Positions 34,066-42,843 are shown, counted from the first letter of the stretch. The stretch is DNA of 64,000 nt from Streptomyces cellulosae (GCF_000721105.1 NZ_JOEV01000025.1:124001-188000); one strand, 5' to 3'. A program made the numbers and translations. Notes: generated by a model from the letters alone, not told the origin.

Positions 34066-35325
34066 TCAGGTACTACGGTCCGGGGCGGGAGCGCTGAGTC
34101 CCGCCCCGGACGAGGTGGGCAGGTGCGGGGAGCGGAGCACGAGCAGGGTGATCTCGCTGGGGGCGAAGATGCGGAATGGCGGGCCCCAGAAGCCGGTGCC
34201 GCGGCTGGTGTAGAGCAGGGTGCGGGGGCCGTGGTGGCTGAGGCCGGCGAGGGCGGGCTGGTCGATGCGGACCAGGTGGTGGAAGGGCCAGATCTGGCCG
34301 CCGTGGGTGTGGCCGGAGAGTTGGAGGTCGATGCCGTCGGCTGCCGCCCGGTCGATGAACTTGGGCTGGTGTGCCAGGAGCAGGACGGGTAGGTCGGGGT
34401 CGGCGCCGTTCAGGGCTCCGGCGAGGTGGGCGCGATGGCCGGCCAGGCCGGAGGACTCGGCGGTGACGTCGTCCACGCCGGCGACCACGAGGGTGTCGCC
34501 TCCGCGTTCGAGCAGCAGATGACGGTTGCGCAGCGGCTCCCAGCCCAGCTCGTCCATCAGGTCGACCCAGCCCTGGGCCTCGCTGTAGTACTCGTGGTTG
34601 CCGGTGACGTAGACCCGGGCGCGAGTCGCCTGCACGGTAGCGAGCGGGGCGGCCTGGGCGCGGCGGCGTTCGGCCGTGCCGTCCGCGATGTCCCCGGTGT
34701 GGCAGACCAGGTCGGCCTCCAGGGTGTTCACCGTTTCGCACACCTGTGCCGACCAGCGGGCGCGGTCGAGCGGGCCGTAGTGGGTGTCGGTGACGAGGAC
34801 GACGCGGATGCCGTCCAACCCGGCACCCAGCCGCGGGAGTTGCACGTCGAGTCGGCGTACGCGTGGCACGCGCCGGGCCTCGGCGTACCCCCAGGCGAGC
34901 AGTACGGCGGTTACGCCGAGGACGGCCCAAGTGACGATTCGGGCCCGGTCCTGGCCCTCGCCGACGCCGGCCACGGTCAGGGCGAGCCGTAGCAGGACGC
35001 CGAGCAGAACGGACCAGGTGAACAGGACCCAGCTCATGCCCAGCAGCGTGTCACCGACGATCGCCGCCCGGTCCTGCTGGCGCCGGCCGTGGCCGCGCAT
35101 CATCGCGAGCGGCATGCCGACGAGGCCGAGGGTGAACAGGGCGGTGCCGGCGAGCGTGACGGGCAACGGCCAGTGTTGGCCGGTGTGCAGGAGAACCCCG
35201 TACGGCACGGCCCACAGCAGGACAGGGGCGATCAGTGGGATGTAGCGCATCAGGCGGTGCAGCCGGCTCTGCCGTGGCGCTTGCGCTGCACTGTCGGCGG
35301 GTCGGATGTCGCTGGTGTCGGTCAC
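34066..35325 (-). CDS. Membrane-anchored metallophosphoesterase (YkuE-like)
   Basis: 419 residues from a GTG at 35325 preceded by GAGGGGAA. About four to five N-terminal transmembrane segments (residues 25-160) are followed by a calcineurin-type phosphoesterase domain with all metal motifs: LVTDTHYG, CHTGDIADG, TGNHEY, LLAHQP and SGHTHGGQIWPFH. The C-terminal NR/FGPPFRIFAPSEITLLVLR tail is usual for this group. Probably acts at the membrane on phospholipid or nucleotide phosphates. Stand-alone gene. Confidence 0.88.
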   Translation of the reverse strand: MTDTSDIRPADSAAQAPRQSRLHRLMRYIPLIAPVLLWAVPYGVLLHTGQHWPLPVTLAGTALFTLGLVGMPLAMMRGHGRRQQDRAAIVGDTLLGMSWVLFTWSVLLGVLLRLALTVAGVGEGQDRARIVTWAVLGVTAVLLAWGYAEARRVPRVRRLDVQLPRLGAGLDGIRVVLVTDTHYGPLDRARWSAQVCETVNTLEADLVCHTGDIADGTAERRRAQAAPLATVQATRARVYVTGNHEYYSEAQGWVDLMDELGWEPLRNRHLLLERGGDTLVVAGVDDVTAESSGLAGHRAHLAGALNGADPDLPVLLLAHQPKFIDRAAADGIDLQLSGHTHGGQIWPFHHLVRIDQPALAGLSHHGPRTLLYTSRGTGFWGPPFRIFAPSEITLLVLRSPHLPTSSGAGLSAPAPDRST

Positions 35326-35548
35326 GCTTCCCCTCACAAACCAGGCTGCCTGCGTCCCGCGCACTGTATCCGGTCGCCCTCGGGCCGGCCGGGCGGGCGT
35401 TCATGAGCGCGGCACCTTGGGGCGAAGAGTTCTCTACGGGATGGCACACCTCCGCCGCAGACATCTCCCTTGGCATGAGCGGCGATCAGGGCGCTACTGC
35501 CCCGGCTCGGTACTGCCCGCCAGTGGGGCCCGCGCCGGCGGGACGATC

Positions 35549-35880
35549 CGGACTTCTCCCGATACGTGAACCGGATCCTGGACATCGACGAGGTGGCCGG
35601 GATCGCACGGGGCGAGGCCGGAGTCGTCCTCGACACCCTCCAGGGGGCGACAGCCCTGCACGGGCTGGCCTTGCCCCGCTCCGTCCTCGCACAGCCGCTG
35701 CCCGCTCGGCGGGATGATCGGCAGCGACGCGTGCGGGAACCGTTCCCTTCGGCACGGGCGGACCGGCTCCCACATCGAGGCGCTGGAGATCGTGACGGCC
35801 GACGGCAAGGGCAGGAGGAGTGGGCCCGTACGGCGCCGCGGGTGCGCAGTGAGATCCTGCGCCGCGCCTACGAGAACGCG
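35549..35880 (+). pseudogene. Chimeric scar: dehydrogenase fragment joined to aldehyde-dehydrogenase fragment
   Basis: 35549-35813 matches at DNA and protein level the segment around 2091-2345 of the D-2-hydroxyacid dehydrogenase gene (SRYVNRILDIDEVAGI, GEAGVVLDTLQGAT, and in other frames GGMIGSDACGN, THIEALEIVTADG), with several small indels. At 35812-35877 it switches to a match with about 4868-4934 of the aldehyde dehydrogenase gene (QEEWARTAPRVRSEILRRAYE). It therefore derives from a relative of the 1825-6146 gene pair with the intervening 2.5 kb deleted. Confidence 0.78.
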
Positions 35881-35975
35881 CAATATCTCGTCTTCTCCCC
35901 CGTCACCCTGAAGCGGCTGGTCGAGGAGGGAAGTCTGACGAACGTCGGTGCCGAGATGGACCCCTCCCACCTGAT

Positions 35976-35994
35976 GGACACTGTTGGCGAATCC
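35976..35994 (+). repeat. Left terminal inverted repeat of the 2.76-kb element
   Basis: 19-bp sequence identical in inverted orientation to 38718-38736; tip GGACAC. Preceded by the direct repeat CTGAT. Confidence 0.88.
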
Positions 35995-36069
35995 TGGGCT
36001 GAACGTGACGTCGGTCCTCATGACCCGTTGTGGTCGTGAAGGCCGACGTTGTGTTTGGGGAGGGTGTCG

Positions 36070-37032
36070 GTGTCGTTGCACGCCAGGAAGATCGATGGGG
36101 TTCCGGAGGAGACGGCTCGGGTGGCACGGGCTTCGTTTCCGAAGGGCAGCCTGGCCATGCGAATCCGTGACGAGTTGGGCGAGCTGTTCCCGGACGCGGA
36201 CTTCGCAGGGCTGTATCCGAGCAGGGGGAAGTCGGCGTGGTCGCCAGGCAGGCTGGCACTCGTCTCAGTCATGCAGTTCGCCGAGGGCCTCTCAGACCGG
36301 CAGGCCGCGGACGCAGTGCGCGGACGTTTGGATTGGAAGTACTTGCTAGGGCTGGAGCTGGCCGACCGGGGTTCGACCACTCGGTGCTCACCGAGTTCAG
36401 GGACCGGCTGATCGCCGGAGATGCTGGGATCGAACTCCTGGACCGGGTCCTTGAGGCTGCCGCGGAGCAAGGCTTACTCAAGGCCGGTGACCGTGCGCGC
36501 ACGGACTCCACGATCGTGCTGTCTGCCGCCCGGCAGATCAACGGACTGGTGCGGCTCGGTGAAACCCTTCGTGCCGCGTTGAACAGCCGTGGTCCGCGCA
36601 CGCTTCCCGACGGCTGCCTGCCGTCCCTGCAAGACCCGAGAGCAGTGCACCCGCTCCAACAGCAAGTGGGACATGGGCCGTCGGATCACCCTCCGCCCGC
36701 AAGCGGAGTATGAGGTGATCCAGCAGGCACGGGCCCAGGAAGAGACCCAGGAGTGGAAGGAGCAGTACGCACACCGGGCCGGTGTCGAAGGCACCATCTC
36801 CCAAGGCGTCCGATGCTTCGGCCTACGGCGATGCCGGTATCACGGTCTGGCCAAAGCCCGGCTGCAGCACCAGCTCACGGCCACCGCGATGAACTTCCAC
36901 CGCCTCAATGCGTGGTGGACCGAAACCCCACGAGCCCGCACGCGAACATCTCACCTGGCAGCCCTACGGCCCACGGACTGGGCCCTTCTGGTTATGCCTG
37001 TTTCTTTGGTGTTCTGGCACACATTTCCGTGA
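36070..37032 (+). pseudogene. IS1182-family transposase, frameshifted and internally deleted
   Basis: A GTG at 36070 starts SLHARKIDGVPEETARVARA, then FPKGSLAMRIRDELGELFPD, the standard IS1182 N-terminus. The frame shifts near 36367 (next frame FDHSVLTEFRDRLIAGDAG, LLKAGDRARTDSTIVLSA). Around 36590 the sequence jumps to the C-terminal zinc-like region CRPCKTREQCTRSNS, then AGVEGTISQGVRCFGLRRCRY and HQLTATAMNFHRLNAWW. Roughly 200 residues holding most of the DDE core are missing. It starts 94 bp inside the left TIR, so it is probably the element's own former transposase. Confidence 0.78.
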
Positions 37033-37049
37033 GGGATCTGAAAGTCCCG

Positions 37050-37547
37050 CTACGCGCGGCGGCCACCTGTCGGCTGGCCGGCATCAACACCGCGCAGGGA
37101 GAGAACGATCAGCAGCGCGAAGGCTGCGAATGCGGCGCCTGTGCGTGCGTAGTTGAACGCCTCCCAGCGAGCCAGGATTTCGGCGTGATCGGCGGGTGCC
37201 GAGGTGGCCGCCCACTGCTTGATGCGGCCGTTGATGGGGACGTTGCCGAGACGGGTGATCAGGAAGGACGCCAGGGCAAGGAGCCCAGCCCCTCCGGCAA
37301 GCCGCCGTGAGGCACCACGCGTCATGACGGCCAGCGCGAGGGCGCTGAGCGCCGACATGCCCATGGCGCCTTGCATGGTGATGCCGTTCATCTGCATCAA
37401 CTGGGTGTGGAAGGCCAGCCTCATGTCGAGCGGTACGGCGTTGAAGGTGGGGACGAGGTTGGCCGCTCCGTAGCCGAAGGCGCCGGCAAGGGCACCTGTG
37501 GACAGCAGGGAGAGGCCCTGGACAAGCCGGACGCGCATGCGGATCAC
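37050..37547 (-). CDS. DUF1772 (anthrone-oxygenase-like) membrane protein
   Basis: 165 residues with about four hydrophobic helices (GLSLLSTGALAGAFGYGAANL; MGMSALSALALAVM; LLALASFLITRLG; GAAFAAFALLIVLSL). The loop NVPINGRIKQW and the motif ARWEAFNYART are typical of DUF1772 proteins, some of which are called anthrone oxygenases in polyketide clusters. The GTG at 37547 overlaps the stop of the SnoaL-like gene, so the two are translationally coupled. Passenger gene of the 2.76-kb element. Actual reaction unknown. Confidence 0.8.
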   Translation of the reverse strand: MIRMRVRLVQGLSLLSTGALAGAFGYGAANLVPTFNAVPLDMRLAFHTQLMQMNGITMQGAMGMSALSALALAVMTRGASRRLAGGAGLLALASFLITRLGNVPINGRIKQWAATSAPADHAEILARWEAFNYARTGAAFAAFALLIVLSLRGVDAGQPTGGRRA

Positions 37548-37957
37548 TCCCCGCCGTTCGGTTCGCCCGGGGCGACGGCTCGCGTGAGCTGCTCAGCTCG
37601 TCGCAACAGGCCGTCGGGGGTGAACTCCGCGAACATGTGGACCCGTGTGGAAACCGGTCCGCCCTTGCGCATCCGGGCGTGAATCGTGAAGCGGGTCGCG
37701 ATCCGATCTCCGTCCGCAAACGCCTCGTGCACCTCGAACCGAAACTCGCGCAGGTTCTTGCGCACCGGGCGGAGGTGAGCGACGAGGCGTTCCCAGTCGA
37801 GTGGTACGCCGTCGGCGACTTGCACGACGTCACGGGTGTAATACCTGGACATCAGGTCAGAGGCGTCCTCCGAGGCATGGACCACGGCGTCGGTAAAGGT
37901 CGTGAAGAAGTCGGCGATGAACTGCTCGGGAGGCTTCGCGGGGAGAGGATTCACCAT
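37544..37957 (-). CDS. SnoaL/NTF2-like small protein
   Basis: 137 residues from the ATG at 37957; the GTG one codon later has better spacing from AGGAG and may be the true start. The sequence FIADFFTTFTDAVVHASEDASDLMSRYYTRDVV, then DWERLVAHLRPVRKNLREFRFEVHEAF, has the cone-shaped NTF2/SnoaL alternation of helix and strands. Such folds act as cyclases, isomerases or ligand binders. Co-transcribed with the DUF1772 gene and divergent from tetR, inside the mobile element. Confidence 0.75.
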   Translation of the reverse strand: MVNPLPAKPPEQFIADFFTTFTDAVVHASEDASDLMSRYYTRDVVQVADGVPLDWERLVAHLRPVRKNLREFRFEVHEAFADGDRIATRFTIHARMRKGGPVSTRVHMFAEFTPDGLLRRAEQLTRAVAPGEPNGGE

Positions 37958-37995
37958 GCTCCTGCCGTACGTGCGGGGCCACCCCCGCAACGATC

Positions 37996-38013
37996 TCTTA
38001 CATGCCCGTAAGA
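37996..38013. promoter_or_regulatory. TetR operator inside the transposon
   Basis: TCTTAC (37996-38001) and GTAAGA (38008-38013) form a perfect dyad in the 93-bp gap between the SnoaL-like and tetR starts, positioned to control both directions. Confidence 0.65.
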
Positions 38014-38050
38014 TATAGTGAGGCATCTATCTCTGACAAGGGTGTAAGAG

Positions 38051-38653
38051 TTGACTGCTTTCGAGACCCCGGGCGACTCCCCGCGAGTTCGGCCCCGCCG
38101 CGCCGACGCCGAGCGCAGCAGGGCCGCAGTGCTGGACGCCGCGGTCCGACTGCTGGCCGAGCGGCCCGACGCCGGCATGGCCGCCATCGCCGCCGCGGCC
38201 GACGTCACCCGCCAGACCGTATACGCCCACTTCGGCACCCGTGACGCGCTGCTTGACGCTGTCGCCGACCGGATCACGGACCAGGCCATGGCCGCGATGG
38301 ACGAGGCGGAAGAGAAGAGTGGTTCCGCCCAGGACGCGCTACTACGACTGCAGGACATCGGCTGGCGGCTGTTCGAACGCAACCCGGTGCTCCTCCAGCT
38401 CGGAAGCACCCGCGCCGGCGCCGACGCCGACTTGGCCCGGCATGAGCCCGTCGCAGCCCGACTCACCCGGCTGATTGAGAAGGGCCAGGCGTCAGGCGAG
38501 TTCGACCCCGCACCGCCAGCCACCTGGCTGGTGGCCGCGGTCACTGCTCTCGGCCACGCAGCAGGCGACGAAGTCAGGGCGGACCGCATGTCAGTGGAAG
38601 AAGCGGCAACATGGCTACGGACCGCCACACTCGCCCTTCTGAGGTCAGGCTGA
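38051..38653 (+). CDS. TetR-family regulator (transposon passenger)
   Basis: 200 residues from a TTG at 38051 (AAGGG upstream; a GTG at 38043 is followed at once by a stop). HTH: RAAVLDAAVRLLAERPDAGM, AAIAAAADVTRQTVYAHFGTRDALLDAV. Ligand domain helices follow, with RLTRLIEKGQASGEFDP typical of the TetR_C group. Likely represses itself and the SnoaL-like/DUF1772 pair via the dyad at 37996. The stop lies 64 bp before the right TIR. Confidence 0.9.
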   Translation: MTAFETPGDSPRVRPRRADAERSRAAVLDAAVRLLAERPDAGMAAIAAAADVTRQTVYAHFGTRDALLDAVADRITDQAMAAMDEAEEKSGSAQDALLRLQDIGWRLFERNPVLLQLGSTRAGADADLARHEPVAARLTRLIEKGQASGEFDPAPPATWLVAAVTALGHAAGDEVRADRMSVEEAATWLRTATLALLRSG

Positions 38654-38717
38654 GCAACTCCGCACCTTAGGCGGCTTCTTCCGCCCAGGGTGCGAAGGGC
38701 TTATGACGGCCGGACAC

Positions 38718-38736
38718 GGATTCGCCAACAGTGTCC
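38718..38736 (-). repeat. Right terminal inverted repeat of the 2.76-kb element
   Basis: Exact inverse of 35976-35994, followed directly by the second CTGAT copy at 38737-38741. Confidence 0.88.
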
Positions 38737-38937
38737 CTGATGTGGCAGGGCATGGACGTCATCGCCTCCCCCAGGTGGCTCGGCCCGCTGGTCTTCCACG
38801 CCGCCGCCAAGGACGCGACGCTCTGCCCGGGCATCGGCATCCGCGGCGTGCTCGACACGTCCTTCGCCCGCGTGCCGGCCGACGCGCCCGGCAAGGTGCC
38901 CACGCGTTGAAGGCTGTGCCGAGACGGCTTCCTGACG

Positions 38938-39825
38938 TCATCGGTACCGCAGTCGGGCCTGCCGCGGGACGGCGCCGAACCTGCCGGAGTGGAAGTCACG
39001 GAACGCCTGCTCGATCTCGGCCGGGGTGTTCATGACCATGGGCCCGCCCATCGCGACGGGCTGTCGGATGGGTGGCCCACTGAAGGTCAGGACCTCGGTG
39101 GGGGTGTCGCCGTCACCGGCCCGCAGACCGATGACGGACAGGTCCGCCTCCGGCAGAGGGTCGGACCAGGCCGTCTGCCGCGCGGTCACGGTGCGGCCGG
39201 CGATGCTCACGGCGCCGGAGAGCACGGTGAAGAACGCTCGGTCCTGGCCGGGCAGGACGTGGTCGAGGCTCCGGCCGGGTTCCATGGTGATCATCGAGCC
39301 GGAGATCGGCCAATGGGTGAGTGCCGGGCCGGTGAGGCCGCCAGTGGCGCCAGAGATGAGGTCGATGTGGGCGCCGTCATGGTCGATGGCCGGCCGGCCG
39401 GCGGCAAGCAGGTCCTGGTAGCGGCTGTCGACCATCTTCTTGTCGGCCGGCAGGTTGACCCACAACTGCAGTATGTGTGCGCGTTCATTGCGGAAGGCGA
39501 GCTCGCGGTGGATGATCCCGCGACCGGCGGTCATCCACTGGATGTCTCCAGCGGCCAGTGTGCCGCTGTTCCCGATACTGTCGCCATGTTCCAACACCCC
39601 GTCCAGTACCAGCGTCACCGTCTCGAGACCCCGGTGCGGGTGCCACTCGAAGCCGGGCTCAGAGAACAGGTCGTCGACCAAGACGAGGAAGGGATCGGTC
39701 AGCGCCGGGGCCCGCGGGGAGAACATCAGGCTCTTGTCCTCGACCTGGGCGTCCGGGCCGAGATGAACCCTGTCCTCGATCCGGGCGACGGTTCGGCGTG
39801 AGATCTGCTGCTGTGCCTGCATCAT
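38938..39825 (-). CDS. Pirin-family protein (quercetinase-like cupin)
   Basis: 295 residues from the ATG at 39825 (a second ATG follows at 39822; GGAGG lies just upstream). Bicupin with metal motif HPHRGLETVTLVLDG, then DIQWMTAGRGIIHRE (second His/Glu set) and a C-terminal PIRQPVAMGGPMVMNTPAEIEQAFRDF, all standard for bacterial pirins. Possible quercetinase or redox sensor function. A second pirin gene lies at 41407. Convergent with the isomerase remnant. Confidence 0.9.
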   Translation of the reverse strand: MMQAQQQISRRTVARIEDRVHLGPDAQVEDKSLMFSPRAPALTDPFLVLVDDLFSEPGFEWHPHRGLETVTLVLDGVLEHGDSIGNSGTLAAGDIQWMTAGRGIIHRELAFRNERAHILQLWVNLPADKKMVDSRYQDLLAAGRPAIDHDGAHIDLISGATGGLTGPALTHWPISGSMITMEPGRSLDHVLPGQDRAFFTVLSGAVSIAGRTVTARQTAWSDPLPEADLSVIGLRAGDGDTPTEVLTFSGPPIRQPVAMGGPMVMNTPAEIEQAFRDFHSGRFGAVPRQARLRYR

Positions 39826-39848
39826 GTGCCTCCGCACAACCCGTGGCG

Positions 39849-39893
39849 TTGACGTGCTGACGAAGTCAAGCACCTTGTAGTTGAGACGTCTAC
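39849..39893. promoter_or_regulatory. Candidate control sites before the first pirin gene
   Basis: Two small dyads lie 25-70 bp before the start: TTGAC (39849-39853)/GTCAA (39865-39869), and GTAG (39877-39880)/CTAC (39890-39893) around TTGAGACGT. They resemble, but do not match, the TGAYRYRTCA pairs further right. Confidence 0.35.
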
Positions 39894-40028
39894 TTTTTCT
39901 GCCTGGTCTGTGCGGTGCGACCCGACGCAGGCGAGGACTCGGAGTCCGATATCTGCACGCCTGGCCGACGTTCTGCAAGGCGGTGGCGGTGGCGGTGGCG
40001 ATCGTCCCGGCCGTCGCCTCGGCCGTCG

Positions 40029-40919
40029 TCACGCCCGGCGGAACGCCCGGACGGTCGACACGGGGATGTGCCGGTCCGGTCGGCCTACGAGCGTGTCGAC
40101 GAACCCTTCCACCACCTGGGCGACGCCGTCCTCGTCGTTGGCGGGGGCGCGATGGCGTGCGGCCCGCAGGACGTCCGGGTGGGCGATGGCCACGGCGTAC
40201 GAGTGCCCCACTGCGGTAAGCATGGGCAGGTCGTTGGGCATGTCGCCGAAGGCGGCGATCTCCTCGCTGCCTACGCCGAGTCGGCCGCTCCACGCAAGCA
40301 AAGTGGTGGCCTTGGTGACGCGGGGTGCGCTGAACTCCACCAGCGACAGTCCGGTGGAGTAGGTGGTCTCGGCGTTGCCGCCCGCAGTACGCCGAGCCCG
40401 CTCATGGAAGTCGTCGAGGGGCAGAGTCGGGTGGTAGGCGAGGGTCTTCAGCACCGGCCTGCCCGGGACACGGGTGAGGAGTTACCCGGCGGTGCCGACC
40501 GGTTCGGCGGCATCCTCCCCGAACGATGAGATCGGGTAGGCCCGTTCGTGGCCGAAGTCCCCGTCGTACTCGACGGCGAAAGCGGTACCGGGCAGCGCCC
40601 TGCGCACGCGGGTGATGAGCCGGGTGGCCGCCAGGGGCCGGATCGGGGACATGTGCGCCAGGGTTCCGTCAGGGGCGTGGACGGCGGCTCCGTTGGCGGC
40701 GATGACGACATGCGGAGCGATGGTGGCCAGCAACTCCGGCACGCAGCGCGGCGGGCGGCCCCTGACCAGCACCACGCGGATCCCGGCCTGCTCGGCCGCC
40801 GCCAAGGCGGCCCGGGTGCGGCCCGACAGCGTTCCGTCGCTGCGCAGCAGCGTGCCGTCCAGATCCGTCGCGGTCAGCTTCGGAGGGACAAGGAGAGGCA
40901 CGGCGGGCGTGGTTGCCAT
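40029..40919 (-). pseudogene. Cof-type HAD hydrolase with an in-frame TAA
   Basis: From the ATG at 40919 the frame gives the HAD-IIB start LTATDLDGTLLRSDGTLSGRTRAAL and runs to PVGTAG, where a TAA codon (40482-40484) intervenes. The same frame continues immediately with LLTRVPGRPVLKTLAYHP and ends normally at 40029 after EIAAFGDMPNDLPMLTAVG (motif IV Asp pair). Without the stop the product would be 296 residues, normal for sugar phosphatases of this class. TAA is very rare in such genomes, so a nonsense mutation is likely. Confidence 0.78.
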
Positions 40920-41406
40920 GACGGCGCCCTTCTGGATCGACGGACTGGACAGGTATGGCTCGGTGCCCTGGGGACACGGGTGCCTCGAGGCGGTCGACGG
41001 CCCATGTCTCCGCAGGACCCGAGTACGGGGCGGCGTTGGTGCCGCCCCGTTGCGTCGGCCTGCCTTGAGGCCCGGTGGCCTCGTTCGTGACGCGTCAACT
41101 ATTACTGGGGCTCCGGGTGATGTGTCAATGATCATCTAGGGCCTGACCGCTGCATGAGAGGTGAGGGGAATGTGTCCCTTGAGCGGCCGCCGAGACCGCG
41201 GTGTATTCGGCGTTCACTGGCGACGGGACGGTGAAGCGGGTGTTGGGCAGATAGAAGCGGTCACCGAAGCGCGCGAGGGCGGTCGGGATGTCGAAGCGCG
41301 GGTCGGTTCGGCGCGCTCGGCGACACGGCCGACGAGCCGCAGGATCCGCTGCCGGTATGCGCCCACTCAAATGCCGACGTCGTGGGCAGGCGCGGGGCCT
41401 CGACGT
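40920..41406. other. Gap with an operator pair and an unidentified minus-strand fragment
   Basis: Apart from the decamer pair at 41088-41127, the stretch 41125-41370 can be read on the minus strand as DPRFDIPTALARFGDRFYLPNTRFTVPSPVNAEY. It has coding-like composition but no recognisable family or start, and may be a gene remnant. Confidence 0.3.
41088..41127. promoter_or_regulatory. Decamer operator pair A (TGAYRYRTCA)
   Basis: TGACGCGTCA at 41088-41097 and TGATGTGTCA at 41118-41127, centres 30 bp apart. The same decamer family is paired at 42844-42885 and 44758-44795. It lies upstream of the HAD pseudogene (minus strand). Confidence 0.6.
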
Positions 41407-42377
41407 TCAGGACGTGTGGGGGAGTCGCTGAGCGGGGATGACGCCGAGGCGGCCCGCCTGGTAGTCCTCGAAGGCCTGCTGCACCTCTTCGCGGGTGTTC
41501 ATCACGAACGGGCCGTACTGGAAGACGGGTTCGCGGATCGGGCGGCCGCCCAGCACGAAGAGCTCCAGCTTGGGAGAGCGGGACTCCTGATCGCGGTCGG
41601 CCGTCAGGCGCAGCGCGTCACCCGAGCCGAGGACGGCGAGTCGGCCCTCCTGGATGGGGCGGGATTCGGTGCCGACCGTGCCGTGGCCTGCCAGGGCGTA
41701 GACCAGCGCGTTGCAGGAGGGGTCCCACGGCAGGTCGACCTGGGCGCCGGGCTCGATGGTGAGGTGGGCGACGGTGATCGGGGTGTGGGTCACTCCGGGG
41801 CCGGTGTGACCGGCGATGTCTCCGGCGATCACGCGGATCAGCGCACCGCCGTCCGGGGTGGTGATCAGCCCGGTGTGCTTGCCGCGGATGTCCTGGTAGC
41901 GCGGGGGTCTCATCTTCTTGGCGCGGGGAAGGTTGACCCACAGCTGTACACCGTGGGCCACTCCACCGCTTCGGACCAGCCACTCCGGAGGCTGCTCGAT
42001 GTGCAGTATTCCGGAGCCCGCGGTCATCCACTGGGTGTCGCCGTCGGTGATGAGGCCGCCGCCGCCGTTGGAGTCGTGGTGCTCCACGGCGCCGTCGATG
42101 AGGTAGGTGACGGTCTCGAAGCCGCGGTGCGGGTGCCAGGGGGTGCCCATGGGCTCGCCCGGGGCCTGCTCGACCTCGCCGATGTGGTCCATGTGCACGA
42201 AGGGGTCGAGCTCGGTCGGCGGCACTCCGGCGAAGGCGCGGCGGACCGGGAAGCCCTCGCCCTCGAAGGCCTGCTGGGCGGCCGTCAGGCGGTGGACGGG
42301 CCGGAAGGCGGTGCCGGCCGGGTTTAGTGCGGCAGACGCGGCAGGACCAGGACGTTGTCCACGGTGATCGCGGGCAT
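41407..42377 (-). pseudogene. Second pirin-family gene, frameshifted near codon 17
   Basis: From the ATG at 42377 (AAGGGAAG upstream) the first codons read PAITVDNVLVLPRLPH and then a TAA. One frame over the pirin sequence continues: TAFRPVHRLTAAQQAFEGEG, FPVRRAFAGVPPTELDPFVHMD, then HPHRGFETVTYLIDGAVEHHD and GDTQWMTAGSGILHIE with intact cupin metal residues to the stop at 41407. A GTG at 42225 could start a shortened but cupin-complete protein, so partial function is possible. It is downstream of doxX and decamer pair B. Confidence 0.68.
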
Positions 42378-42408
42378 GTGCGCTTCCCTTGTTCTTGGTC
42401 TGTTGGTG

Positions 42409-42786
42409 TCAGAAGGCGTGCGGGCCGAAGCGGCCCCAGGCCACGAAGACGGTCAGGGCCAGCAGAACCACGTTCACGACGACCGACTGCAGCTCCCCGC
42501 GCCGACTGTGTGTGATGGCGGCGCCGAACATGGTCAGTGCGAGGCCGGAGGCGGCCAGCGGAACGAGGTCGGGAGCGATGTCCACCGCCGCGGGCAGAAT
42601 CAGCCCGAGCGCGGCGAGAACCTCCAGGACGCCGATCGTCTTGATCATCGCCGGGGAGAAGTCCTCGGCCCAGCCCATGGAGGGGGACGCGATGAGCTTC
42701 TCCTTGGGCTGGGCGAGCTTGGCAGCGCCGGCCCCCAAGAACACCAGAGAGAGCAGGGCCGCGACAGCCCACAGAGCGACGTTCAC
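42409..42786 (-). CDS. DoxX-family membrane protein
   Basis: 125 residues, four hydrophobic segments (LWAVAALLSLVFLGAGAAKL; IKTIGVLEVLAALGLILPA; LVPLAASGLALTMFGAAI; VVVNVVLLALTVFVAWG). The motifs GAAKLAQPKEKL and FSPAMIKTIGVLEVLAALGL are typical of the DoxX-like group often found beside pirins and oxidoreductases in redox-stress operons. Operator pair B lies 58 bp upstream. Shares the transcript with the pirin gene behind it. Confidence 0.85.
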   Translation of the reverse strand: MNVALWAVAALLSLVFLGAGAAKLAQPKEKLIASPSMGWAEDFSPAMIKTIGVLEVLAALGLILPAAVDIAPDLVPLAASGLALTMFGAAITHSRRGELQSVVVNVVLLALTVFVAWGRFGPHAF

Positions 42787-42843
42787 AGGTACCTCTTGTG
42801 ATCGGGTGGGGTGGTCCCGGGGGCGGTCCCACCCAGTTCTATG

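Larger units (their letters stand above)
35976..38736. mobile_element. 2,761-bp transposon with 19-bp TIRs and a 5-bp target duplication
   Basis: The left tip GGACACTGTTGGCGAATCC (35976-35994) is repeated perfectly inverted at 38718-38736. CTGAT stands immediately outside both ends (35971-35975 and 38737-38741), and the flanks reconstitute a single reading frame when joined. Contents: a broken IS1182-type transposase, DUF1772 and SnoaL-like genes, and a divergent tetR gene, filling the element almost end to end. It looks like an insertion sequence carrying passenger genes, now unable to move by itself. Confidence 0.85.
35878..38910 (+). pseudogene. Sugar phosphate isomerase/epimerase fragment split by a transposon
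   Basis: Removing the element at 35976-38736 plus one copy of the 5-bp duplication joins 35878-35975 to 38742-38910 in one frame: YLVFSPVTLKRLVEEG, TNVGAEMDPSHLMWQGMDVI, GPLVFHAAAKDATL, GVLDTSFARVPADAPGKV, the C-terminal half of a TIM-barrel sugar isomerase/epimerase (metal-binding DPSH and H.KD motifs). The left side is fused to the aldehyde-dehydrogenase scar, and the right side stops early at 38910 where relatives continue. The target was thus already a fragment. Confidence 0.75.

Noticed and set aside
29971..38736. Composite transposon bounded by the ISL3 element and the 2.76-kb element
   Set aside because: The two elements have unrelated ends and families, and the 2.76-kb element has its own target duplication, so it inserted independently.
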